From assembly GCA_006386115.1 (NCBI GenBank), contig VFIW01000131.1:1-64000 (forward strand): a stretch of 64,000 nt of DNA, read 5' to 3'. Shown here piece by piece: positions 31,027 to 41,505 of the stretch. This DNA is from Globisporangium splendens. Taxonomy: Eukaryota; Oomycota; Peronosporomycetes; Pythiales; Pythiaceae. The notes below the pieces were generated by a model that did no database searches, had not been told where the DNA came from, and was given only the letters and a program-made list of their open reading frames with translations. Both the position numbers and the translations under genes were made by a program. Within the stretch, counting starts at the first letter, position 1. Each line of letters opens with the position of its first letter.

Positions 31027-34000
31027 AATTCCAACGACCTAACGTTGAAGAGCGATGCAACGGTGGAGATTGAAGCCTTCTGTACACCCGCATCGGCCAC
31101 GCGACGAGCATTAACTCGACGTCCATTTGATTTTTCAGATGCTTGAATGCAGTAGCTATATCGTGCAATCGATGTGCTTAACTGGACAATTTTTATCATC
31201 TTTCGTGTTGCTGCGTTGACATGTCTGTCGGATAATAAGCTCGCCATGTTACACATCGAGCAGTTCCTAACGGTCGACTATGATGACAACATGTAGCTTG
31301 CTGTCCTGCTTCACTGCTTCCTATGGTATGTGAGATGCTGTCTCGAGGCGACTGCAGCAAGTGCCACCAAATAGCTTAGCGAATGTGGCATTGCGGATAG
31401 GCTGGGAATGAGCTGGATACCCATCGTCACCAGTTGCCTTGGGTCTGTTCTGAGGCCTCATCGTGTTCCCGACTGGTCGCAGATGAGCACAACCCACACA
31501 CCGCTAAAGTAAATGACGAGTGGCCGTCAATTCGTGGACTGCTGGTGGCGTATTTCCAGCCCCACGTTTCATGGATCTTTAAACGCCACAACCCTACCGA
31601 CCAACACTCGGTGTCTGATTTGGATCACCTCAGACAATGCTTAGCAACAATTGCGTTTACTTTAAACACTAGACAGTGTGAAGGTTTTTATATCACCTGC
31701 TAGAAGCTCGGACCTTGTCCGAAGATCCGCTCTCGCTCTTCTTGAACGATCGCTTTCCCACTTGCAGCCACCAACCAACAGTAATGAACCTATTCTCCCA
31801 ATGGACATAGACCCTCTTGGTTTCTTCAAAGCTTTACCATTTTGAACACTCCCTGGATGAACTTCGACATACTGTGGAGATCAGACACAGGAAAGCATTT
31901 GCACCGTTGAAGCAAAACGAATCACGTGTCAAGACCAACCAATGGCTTTGCTGATTCGACGCAAGGTGAGGTGCATTGTATTGCGCAAGCGAACTACAGT
32001 ACTCAGCTTCGTTGCTGTGAATTTCGGCTATGGCGCGAACGAACGCTCTTGTGTGCTGGATACTCGGCTCTACTGATTCCTGTCTGTCTTGTTTCAACCG
32101 TTCATTCATCAGATTCTGTATTTCGGTCTCAACAAGTGACCCTTCTCCTGACTCATTTCGTTCTTCCCTGATGCGCACGTTGAGTGACAAGCACAACAGG
32201 CAAACTTCAACAAGAAGACATCAACATTTTTACGGGAATTGAGTGAAAACCAAGTGCGATCCACCGACAAAAGAAAGATGCTGCGTTGAGACAATGGTAT
32301 CTACGCGAGCATCAACCAACTGCACAAAGCGAACCAGCAAGGCAACTCGCACGTTGAGTATGCAAATCCCTTGATCCCTTCACTCCTTTGCAGCTTTCGC
32401 TTTGTGGCTTCAAAGTGATAATTAATTGTTGTGTGCAGCGTACTGTATGGGTGTCAACTCGAATGTCGCGCCGCTAACTGCCAAAGAAAGTACCCAGCGT
32501 GTGTGGACAGCGTGTGTGATGCAGGTGCGGGTTGTGGCTCATCGGGTGAGAACGCTCAAAGGAGAAAAGATCAATGCAACGTGCCTGACCCAACTGCTCA
32601 GTGTACTGGAGAGACAAGACTTGTCGCGCCAACTGGAAGCATGGGCGACGGCGCGTTTGTATTTCGGTGGAGGTGCACGCGGCAACCCAGGTCCAGGAGG
32701 CAGCGGTTGGACACTCGCCTTCCTGAATGAGCGTAGCAATCGATGGGAACCCAAAGCATGCGGCTATGCGTACATGGGACCACAAGTCACGAACAATTGG
32801 TGCGAATACAGCGCACACTACCTACAGCACGATGAAGTCGAGATGGAAGTCTTCAGAGACAGACAAATGACTATCATAGCCCAGAACGGATTCTCCTCAA
32901 TACGTCAGACCAAGTTGCAGCCACTGGTAGTTCGGGTAAATCAAATCATCGCCAACTTTGCGTGGACCTCCTGGAATCACACAAAACGAGAACAAAACAA
33001 GATGGCCGATCTTCTCGCCAACACGGCAATGAACTCCAAGAGTGCGAAGATACTCACCGACGAATCGCGGGGAAATGATCAAGTTGTTATGTCCCAAGTC
33101 GCAGCTCTACTCGACAATGATATCGGAGCCACACCGTCACAAATAAGAAACACCTCACTGTCAGCAGTGTTGATGAGACTCAGGAATTCTTAAACTGCAT
33201 GTAGATCATAAGTCAAATAGAATTACCTTCTTATCTCATCACCTGCTCTCTCTCTCTCTCGCTTACTGCCAAAGACTTGACGAAAGCGTGAACGGGAGTG
33301 TACATCGATGGTGCGTGATTGGATGATTACATCGGAGCTCTCAGGACGCACGTAATCTGTACATGCAAATGCTAGGCAGTGATTCCAAACAGAGATTTGC
33401 CACTCTTCGTGGAGTTGAATGTTCTCTGACGGCAAACCGTTTGTCTCTCGAGCACGCAATCGATCTCATTTGCCACAAGTGAGACGAACGTCAGTGGATA
33501 AAGTTCGCCTTGGTTGTGAGTGGTCGGAGGGTAAAGACAAACAACCACCACTTCCAGTTTTCCTATCCCAGGCACAAGACGCAGCAGCTTTCAACTGGGT
33601 GCTAGTACGGTACGCCCAATAACACACCAAGAATGACGCGCTCGGTTCCGCTCCTAGTCATTCTCCTAGTCGCCATCTCCAGCTGCGTGGTGTCTGGAGC
33701 CATCCAAACAAATCAACAACAATTGAACGGAAGCAAGCTCCCGATCTTCTACTTCCATGGTCTCGCTGGTGCTGCGACTCAAGCCGAAAACCTGCGCGCC
33801 AACCTGACTGCAGAAGGACGTGTCTTCCACGCTCTCACGTTCTGCGAGAACGAGTGCTCGCTCAAGCCTCTTCGAGAGCAAGTCCAGCTTGCAATCACAC
33901 AGATCAGCGCGATCGTGTCTCAAGACAACGTCACGTTTACCGATGGCTATATGTTCGTTGGTCTATCACAAGGTGCACTGCTGGCGCGAGCCGTGATTGA

Positions 34001-34563
34001 AGAGTGGGACAGTCACAACGTGAAAGCCTTCATCAGCCTTGCTGGTCCTCACAACGGACTGTTCTACGGTCCTCAGCCTACTGATTTCACGTGCCTGGAT
34101 ATCATGGCGACCATCTACGGGCCCCAAGTGATCGACGCCAGCTTGTTCAACTTCTCCACGTACACCCCAGCTGATTACTCGGGAAAGCTGCAGCATGATC
34201 TCAATGAACTGGTCCTGAAGCCTGAGTTGCAAAACCAGTATGCTGTGTTTGACTTGCTCTACTCTCCAGTGAGAAAACTGTGGTTGGAAGGCAATCCGTT
34301 CCTCGCAACGACTACTAACATCAACACTTGCACTGGAGCAGACAAGGACTGTGCGCCAGCACAGCAGCGACGCCGTGCCAACTTTCTCAAGCTTCGCGTC
34401 GCGCACTTCTTTGGATCCCCTCAAGATGACTTCATCGCCCCCTGGCAGTCATCCATTCTCGGTCACTACAGCGATGTGAGCACGACGGAACAGATCGAGA
34501 CGAGCTTTTCTTCGTTCAAAGTCCTGACTATGCAGCAGACGACAGAATTCAAGCAAGACACGT
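30829..34563 (+). repeat. Tandem repeat unit 1 (3735 bp)
   Basis: The unit contains a PPT 3' end, about 1.45 kb of PPT 3' flank, a LINE 3' fragment (about 32485-33230), about 400 bp of PPT upstream sequence and the PPT gene to near its 3' end. It is nearly identical to 34564-38298, offset by exactly 3735 bp; only a few substitutions were noticed. The flank holds a recurrent 120-residue minus frame (31834-32196, motif EGSLVETEIQNLMNERLKQD) of unknown meaning. A (CT)n run lies at about 33245-33260. Confidence 0.9.
32485..33230 (+). mobile_element. LINE 3' fragment in unit 1 (RNase H region)
   Basis: From the residues ESTQRVWTACVMQ onward it matches the C-terminus of the LINE ORF2 at 53717-51366, through the RNase H domain to the 3' UTR (GAATTACCTTCT). 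The first catalytic Asp is Gly here (YFGGGARGNPG), about eight residues after WCEYSA are deleted, and the GDS site reads RDR, so no active RNase H is expected. The fragment is open as a 255-residue frame together with upstream non-LINE sequence. Confidence 0.8.
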
Positions 34564-34763
34564 ACGGACTGAAGACGCTGGCGGCGCGCGGAGGCATCTT
34601 CCTACATGAAGCGCCGAACGTCGGTCACTCGTGCTGGATCCGTGACTACACGACGTTCGACGGCAAGTTCGACTGCAAGTTCCAGCCAGTGTATGACCAG
34701 CACGTCTACCCTGTCGTCCGCGACCCATTCCACTCTGTCGTCCGCGATTCATTCTGCGCCTAA
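33633..34763 (+). CDS. Palmitoyl-protein thioesterase 1-like, secreted/lysosomal (copy 1)
   Basis: 376 aa, one exon. Residues 1-22 are a signal peptide. The alpha/beta-hydrolase fold begins LPIFYFHGLAG (about 36-46, oxyanion region). The nucleophile elbow is GLSQG at 110-114 (Ser112). The acid is Asp265 or 266 in SPQDDFIAPW and the histidine is His332 in NVGHSCW, in the order and spacing of PPT1, whose human triad is Ser115, Asp233 and His289. The enzyme removes fatty acyl groups from S-acylated cysteines in lysosomes or outside the cell. The end carries a short internal duplication (VVRDPFHS VVRDSF) absent from the copy at 60691. The ATG follows a conserved upstream block shared by all copies. 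Apparently intact. Confidence 0.88.
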   Translation: MTRSVPLLVILLVAISSCVVSGAIQTNQQQLNGSKLPIFYFHGLAGAATQAENLRANLTAEGRVFHALTFCENECSLKPLREQVQLAITQISAIVSQDNVTFTDGYMFVGLSQGALLARAVIEEWDSHNVKAFISLAGPHNGLFYGPQPTDFTCLDIMATIYGPQVIDASLFNFSTYTPADYSGKLQHDLNELVLKPELQNQYAVFDLLYSPVRKLWLEGNPFLATTTNINTCTGADKDCAPAQQRRRANFLKLRVAHFFGSPQDDFIAPWQSSILGHYSDVSTTEQIETSFSSFKVLTMQQTTEFKQDTYGLKTLAARGGIFLHEAPNVGHSCWIRDYTTFDGKFDCKFQPVYDQHVYPVVRDPFHSVVRDSFCA

Positions 34764-37700
34764 TTCCAACGACCTAACGTTGAAGAGCGATGCAACGGTG
34801 GAGATTGAAGCCTTCTGTACACCCGCATCGGCCACGCGACGAGCATTAACTCGACGTCCATTTGATTTTTCAGATGCTTGAATGCAGTAGCTATATCGTG
34901 CAATCGATGTGCTTAACTGGACAATTTTTATCATCTTTCGTGTTGCTGCGTTGACATGTCTGTCGGATAATAAGCTCGCCATGTTACACATCGAGCAGTT
35001 CCTAACGGTCGACTATGATGACAACATGTAGCTTGCTGTCCTGCTTCACTGCTTCCTATGGTATGTGAGATGCTGTCTCGAGGCGACTGCAGCAAGTGCC
35101 ACCAAATAGCTTAGCGAATGTGGCATTGCGGATAGGCTGGGAATGAGCTGGATACCCATCGTCACCAGTTGCCTTGGGTCTGTTCTGAGGCCTCATCGTG
35201 TTCCCGACTGGTCGCAGATGAGCACAACCCACACACCGCTAAAGTAAATGACGAGTGGCCGTCAATTCGTGGACTGCTGGTGGCGTATTTCCAGCCCCAC
35301 GTTTCATGGATCTTTAAACGCCACAACCCTACCGACCAACACTCGGTGTCTGATTTGGATCACCTCAGACAATGCTTAGCAACAATTGCGTTTACTTTAA
35401 ACACTAGACAGTGTGAAGGTTTTTATATCACCTGCTAGAAGCTCAGACCTTGTCCGAAGATCCGCTCTCGCTCTTCTTGAACGATCGCTTTCCCACTTGC
35501 AGCCACCAACCAACAGTAATGAACCTATTCTCCCAATGGACATAGACCCTCTTGGTTTCTTCAAAGCTTTACCATTTTGAACACTCCCTGGATGAACTTC
35601 GACATACTGTGGAGATCAGACACAGGAAAGCATTTGCACCGTTGAAGCAAAACGAATCACGTGTCAAGACCAACCAATGGCTTTGCTGATTCGACGCAAG
35701 GTGAGGTGCATTGTATTGCGCAAGCGAACTACAGTACTCAGCTTCGTTGCTGTGAATTTCGGCTATGGCGCGAACGAACGCTCTTGTGTGCTGGATACTC
35801 GGCTCTACTGATTCCTGTCTGTCTTGTTTCAACCGTTCATTCATCAGATTCTGTATTTCGGTCTCAACAAGTGACCCTTCTCCTGACTCATTTCGTTCTT
35901 CCCTGATGCGCACGTTGAGTGACAAGCACAACAGGCAAACTTCAACAAGAAGACATCAACATTTTTACGGGAATTGAGTGAAAACCAAGTGCGATCCACC
36001 GACAAAAGAAAGATGCTGCGTTGAGACAATGGTATCTACGCGAGCATCAACCAACTGCACAAAGCGAACCAGCAAGGCAACTCGCACGTTGAGTATGCAA
36101 ATCCCTTGATCCCTTCACTCCTTTGCAGCTTTCGCTTTGTGGCTTCAAAGTGATAATTAATTGTTGTGTGCAGCGTACTGTATGGGTGTCAACTCGAATG
36201 TCGCGCCGCTAACTGCCAAAGAAAGTACCCAGCGTGTGTGGACAGCGTGTGTGATGCAGGTGCGGGTTGTGGCTCATCGGGTGAGAACGCTCAAAGGAGA
36301 AAAGATCAATGCAACGTGCCTGACCCAACTGCTCAGTGTACTGGAGAGACAAGACTTGTCGCGCCAACTGGAAGCATGGGCGACGGCGCGTTTGTATTTC
36401 GGTGGAGGTGCACGCGGCAACCCAGGTCCAGGAGGCAGCGGTTGGACACTCGCCTTCCTGAATGAGCGTAGCAATCGATGGGAACCCAAAGCATGCGGCT
36501 ATGCGTACATGGGACCACAAGTCACGAACAATTGGTGCGAATACAGCGCACACTACCTACAGCACGATGAAGTCGAGATGGAAGTCTTCAGAGACAGACA
36601 AATGACTATCATAGCCCAGAACGGGTTTGCCTCAATACGTCAGACCAAGTTGCAGCCACTGGTAGTTCGGGTAAATCAAATCATCGCCAACTTTGCGTGG
36701 ACCTCCTGGAATCACACAAAACGAGAACAAAACAAGATGGCCGATCTTCTCGCCAACACGGCAATGAACTCCAAGAGTGCGAAGATACTCACCGACGAAT
36801 CGCGGGGAAATGATCAAGTTGTTATGTCCCAAGTCGCAGCTCTACTCGACAATGATATCGGAGCCACACCGTCACAAATAAGAAACACCTCACTGTCAGC
36901 AGTGTTGATGAGACTCAGGAATTCTTAAACTGCATGTAGATCATAAGTCAAATAGAATTACCTTCTTATCTCATCACCTGCTCTCTCTCTCTCTCGCTTA
37001 CTGCCAAAGACTTGACGAAAGCGTGAACGGGAGTGTACATCGATGGTGCGTGATTGGATGATTACATCGGAGCTCTCAGGACGCACGTAATCTGTACATG
37101 CAAATGCTAGGCAGTGATTCCAAACAGAGATTTGCCACTCTTCGTGGAGTTGAATGTTCTCTGACGGCAAACCGTTTGTCTCTCGAGCACGCAATCGATC
37201 TCATTTGCCACAAGTGAGACGAACGTCAGTGGATAAAGTTCGCCTTGGTTGTGAGTGGTCGGAGGGTAAAGACAAACAACCACCACTTCCAGTTTTCCTA
37301 TCCCAGGCACAAGACGCAGCAGCTTTCAACTGGGTGCTAGTACGGTACGCCCAATAACACACCAAGAATGACGCGCTCGGTTCCGCTCCTAGTCATTCTC
37401 CTAGTCGCCATCTCCAGCTGCGTGGTGTCTGGAGCCATCCAAACAAATCAACAACAATTGAACGGAAGCAAGCTCCCGATCTTCTACTTCCATGGTCTCG
37501 CTGGTGCTGCGACTCAAGCCGAAAACCTGCGCGCCAACCTGACTGCAGAAGGACGTGTCTTCCACGCTCTCACGTTCTGCGAGAACGAGTGCTCGCTCAA
37601 GCCTCTTCGAGAGCAAGTCCAGCTTGCAATCACACAGATCAGCGCGATCGTGTCTCAAGACAACGTCACGTTTACCGATGGCTATATGTTCGTTGGTCTA

Positions 37701-38298
37701 TCACAAGGTGCACTGCTGGCGCGAGCCGTGATTGAAGAGTGGGACAGTCACAACGTGAAAGCCTTCATCAGCCTTGCTGGTCCTCACAACGGACTGTTCT
37801 ACGGTCCTCAGCCTACTGATTTCACGTGCCTGGATATCATGGCGACCATCTACGGGCCCCAAGTGATCGACGCCAGCTTGTTCAACTTCTCCACGTACAC
37901 CCCAGCTGATTACTCGGGAAAGCTGCAGCATGATCTCAATGAACTGGTCCTGAAGCCTGAGTTGCAAAACCAGTATGCTGTGTTTGACTTGCTCTACTCT
38001 CCAGTGAGAAAACTGTGGTTGGAAGGCAATCCGTTCCTCGCAACGACTACTAACATCAACACTTGCACTGGAGCAGACAAGGACTGTGCGCCAGCACAGC
38101 AGCGACGCCGTGCCAACTTTCTCAAGCTTCGCGTCGCGCACTTCTTTGGATCCCCTCAAGATGACTTCATCGCCCCCTGGCAGTCATCCATTCTCGGTCA
38201 CTACAGCGATGTGAGCACGACGGAACAGATCGAGACGAGCTTTTCTTCGTTCAAAGTCCTGACTATGCAGCAGACGACAGAATTCAAGCAAGACACGT
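34564..38298 (+). repeat. Tandem repeat unit 2 (3735 bp)
   Basis: Near-identical to unit 1 at constant offset. Visible differences include a G/A change near 35443 and a short cluster around 36627-36632 (GGGTTTGCC against GGATTCTCC). It holds the 3' end of PPT copy 1, its 3' flank, a LINE fragment and PPT copy 2. Confidence 0.9.
36220..36965 (+). mobile_element. LINE 3' fragment in unit 2 (RNase H region)
   Basis: Same fragment, same deletion after WCEYSA and same Asp-to-Gly change as in unit 1. It differs by a Phe-Ala (GFASIRQ) in place of Phe-Ser, a variant shared with the fragments inside the palindrome arms. Confidence 0.8.
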
Positions 38299-38498
38299 AC
38301 GGACTGAAGACGCTGGCGGCGCGCGGAGGCATCTTCCTACATGAAGCGCCGAACGTCGGTCACTCGTGCTGGATCCGTGACTACACGACGTTCGACGGCA
38401 AGTTCGACTGCAAGTTCCAGCCAGTGTATGACCAGCACGTCTACCCTGTCGTCCGCGACCCATTCCACTCTGTCGTCCGCGATTCATTCTGCGCCTAA
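37368..38498 (+). CDS. Palmitoyl-protein thioesterase 1-like (copy 2)
   Basis: 376 aa, with the same translated sequence as copy 1, including signal peptide, GLSQG elbow, DDF acid and GHSCW histidine. Upstream sequence back through the LINE fragment is also the same, so both copies should be expressed alike. The lack of protein differences implies a very recent duplication or ongoing gene conversion; an assembly duplication is the other possibility. Confidence 0.88.
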   Translation: MTRSVPLLVILLVAISSCVVSGAIQTNQQQLNGSKLPIFYFHGLAGAATQAENLRANLTAEGRVFHALTFCENECSLKPLREQVQLAITQISAIVSQDNVTFTDGYMFVGLSQGALLARAVIEEWDSHNVKAFISLAGPHNGLFYGPQPTDFTCLDIMATIYGPQVIDASLFNFSTYTPADYSGKLQHDLNELVLKPELQNQYAVFDLLYSPVRKLWLEGNPFLATTTNINTCTGADKDCAPAQQRRRANFLKLRVAHFFGSPQDDFIAPWQSSILGHYSDVSTTEQIETSFSSFKVLTMQQTTEFKQDTYGLKTLAARGGIFLHEAPNVGHSCWIRDYTTFDGKFDCKFQPVYDQHVYPVVRDPFHSVVRDSFCA

Positions 38499-40671
38499 TT
38501 CCAACGACCTAACGTTGAAGAGCGATGCAACGGTGGAGATTGAAGCCTTCTGTACACCCGCATCGGCCACGCGACGAGCATTAACTCGACGTCCATTTGA
38601 TTTTTCAGATGCTTGAATGCAGTAGCTATATCGTGCAATCGATGTGCTTAACTGGACAATTTTTATCATCTTTCGTGTTGCTGCGTTGACATGTCTGTCG
38701 GATAATAAGCTCGCCATGTTACACATCGAGCAGTTCCTAACGGTCGACTATGATGACAACATGTAGCTTGCTGTCCTGCTTCACTGCTTCCTATGGTATG
38801 TGAGATGCTGTCTCGAGGCGACTGCAGCAAGTGCCACCAAATAGCTTAGCGAATGTGGCATTGCGGATAGGCTGGGAATGAGCTGGATACCCATCGTCAC
38901 CAGTTGCCTTGGGTCTGTTCTGAGGCCTCATCGTGTTCCCGACTGGTCGCAGATGAGCACAACCCACACACCGCTAAAGTAAATGACGAGTGGCCGTCAA
39001 TTCGTGGACTGCTGGTGGCGTATTTCCAGCCCCACGTTTCATGGATCTTTAAACGCCACAACCCTACCGACCAACACTCGGTGTCTGATTTGGATCACCT
39101 CAGACAATGCTTAGCAACAATTGCGTTTACTTTAAACACTAGACAGTGTGAAGGTTTTTATATCACCTGCTAGAAGCTCAGGACCTTGTCCGAAGATCCG
39201 CTCTCGCTCTTCTTGAACGATCGCTTTCCCACTTGCAGCCACCAACCAACAGTAATGAACCTATTCTCCCAATGGACATAGACCCTCTTGGTTTCTTCAA
39301 AGCTTTACCATTTTGAACACTCCCTGGATGAACTTCGACATACTGTGGAGATCAGACACAGGAAAGCATTTGCACCGTTGAAGCAAAACGAATCACGTGT
39401 CAAGACCAACCAATGGCTTTGCTGATTCGACGCAAGGTGAGGTGCATTGTATTGCGCAAGCGAACTACAGTACTCAGCTTCGTTGCTGTGAATTTCGGCT
39501 ATGGCGCGAACGAACGCTCTTGTGTGCTGGATACTCGGCTCTACTGATTCCTGTCTGTCTTGTTTCAACCGTTCATTCATCAGATTCCGTATTTCGGTCT
39601 CAACAAGTGACCCTTCTCCTGACTCATTTCGTTCTTCCCTGATGCGCACGTTGAGTGACAAGCACAACAGGCAAACTTCAACAAGAAGACATCAACATTT
39701 TTACGGGAATTGAGTGAAAACCAAGTGCGATCCACCGACAAAAGAAAGATGCTGCGTTGAGACAATGGTATCTACGCGAGCATCAACCAACTGCACAAAG
39801 CGAACCAGCAAGGCAACTCGCACGTTGAGTATGCAAATCCCTTGATCCCTTCACTCCTTTGCAGCTTTCGCTTTGTGGCTTCAAAGTGATAATTAATTGT
39901 TGTGTGCAGCGTACTGTTGGGTGTCAACTCGAATGTCGCGCCGCTAACTGCCAAAGAAAGTACCCAGCGTGTGTGGACAGCGTGTGTGATGCAAGTGCGG
40001 GCTGTGGCTCATCGGGTGAGAACGCTCAAAGGAGAAAAGATCAATGCAACGTGCCTGAGCCAACTGCTCAGCGTACTGGAGAGACAAGACTTGTCGCGCC
40101 AACTGGAAGCATGGGCGACGGCGCGTTTGTATTTCGATGGAGGTGCACGCGGCAACCCAGGTCCAGGAGGCAGCGGTTGGGCACTCATCTTCCTGAATGA
40201 ACGTAGCAATCGATGGGAACCAAAGCATGCGGCTATGCGTACATGGGACCACAAGTCACGAACAATTGGTGCGAATACAGCGCACACTACCTACAGCACG
40301 ATGAAGTCAAGTTGGAAGTCTTCAGAGACCAAATGATTATCGCAGCCCAGAACGGGTTCTCCTCAATACGCCAGACCAAGTTGCAGCCACTAGCAGTTCG
40401 GGTAAATCAAATCATCGCCAACTTTGCGTGGACCTCCTGGAATCACACAAAACGAGAACAAAACAAGATGGCCGATCTTCTCGCCAACATGGCAATGAAC
40501 TCCAAGAGTGCGAAGATACTCACCGACGAATCGCGGGGAAATGATCAAGTTGTTATGTCCCAAGTCGCAGCTCTACTCGACAATGATATCGGAGCCACAC
40601 CGTCACAAATAAGAAACACCTCACTGTCAGCAGTGTTGATGAGACTCCGGAATTCTTAAACTGTATGTAGA
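38299..40671 (+). repeat. Tandem repeat unit 3, left part
   Basis: It follows units 1 and 2 with one extra base near 39180, so the offset becomes 3736, and runs through the LINE fragment to its 3' UTR. There the sequence turns into the palindrome instead of the PPT upstream region. The missing part of the unit resumes at about 60216. Confidence 0.85.
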
Positions 40672-40700
40672 TCATAAGTTAAATAGAATTACCTTCTCTC
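39955..40700 (+). mobile_element. LINE 3' fragment in unit 3, frameshifted
   Basis: It matches LINE ORF2 from ESTQRVWTA to the 3' UTR. Unlike the other copies it keeps the first RNase H Asp (YFDGGARGNPG), but a frameshift near 40220 breaks it and the deletion after WCEYSA is present. From about 40511 it becomes an exact mirror of 51514-51366 and so forms the outer edge of the left palindrome arm. Confidence 0.75.
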
Positions 40701-40706
40701 TCTCTT

Positions 40707-41221
40707 AACACTGCTGACAGTGAGGTGTTTCTTATTTGTGACGGTGTGGCTCCGATATCATTGTCGAGTAGAGCTGCGACTTGGGACATAACAACTTGAT
40801 CATTTCCCCGCGATTCGTCGGTGAGTATCTTCGCACTCTTGGAGTTCATTGCCGTGTTGGCGAGAAGATCGGCCATCTTGTTTTGTTCTCGTTTTGTGTG
40901 ATTCCAGGAGGTCCACGCAAAGTTGGCGATGATTTGATTTACCCGAACTGCTAGTGGCTGCAACTTGGTCTGGCGTATTGAGGCAAACCCGTTCTGGGCT
41001 ATGATAGTCATTTGTCTGTCTCTGAAGACTTCCATCTCGACTTCATCGTGCTGTAGGTAGTGTGCGCTGTATTCGCACCAATTGTTCGTGACTTGTGGTC
41101 CCATGTACGCATAGCCGCATGCTTTGGGTTCCCATCGATTGCTACGTTCATTCAGGAAGACGAGTGTCCAACCGCTGCCTCCTGGACCTGGGTTGCCGCG
41201 TGCACCTCCACCGAAATACAA
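40707..41221 (-). mobile_element. LINE RNase H fragment inside the left arm
   Basis: Read on the minus strand it starts YFGGGARGNPGPGGSG and ends SAVL, cut exactly at the AACACTGCTGACAG word. It lies tail to tail with the plus-strand fragment that ends at about 40700. It has the Asp-to-Gly change and the same internal deletion as the unit 2 copy. Confidence 0.8.
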
Positions 41222-41306
41222 ATTTTGGTGCGCATCTATCTTGTGCTGTCGTGAGCAAAACTGGTTTACACTTGGCGGCCCCCATGTAAGCAATGGATAC
41301 GGGCCT

Positions 41307-41340
41307 CTGATTGGCTGATTAATACCAATCAGCCAATCAG
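41307..41340. promoter_or_regulatory. CCAAT-containing dyad upstream of the left ABC gene
   Basis: A perfect 14-bp inverted repeat (CTGATTGGCTGATT and its complement) with a six-base loop lies about 165 bp before the ATG. It contains CCAAT boxes on both strands and shares ATCAGCCAATCAG with the RSPH3 upstream cluster. Confidence 0.5.
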
Positions 41341-41505
41341 GAAGCAGAGTAGCAACACCGTTCAGTCAGAGAAGACGACTGGGTTCGCCTCAACTCCCTC
41401 TGCTGGACGGAGTGGACTGCGCGGACGGTCACTCCCGAATTTCCTCCAAGACGCCAAGAACCCCCGAAACGAAGAAAGGAAGCGCACGACGGACCCCAAG
41501 CGAAG

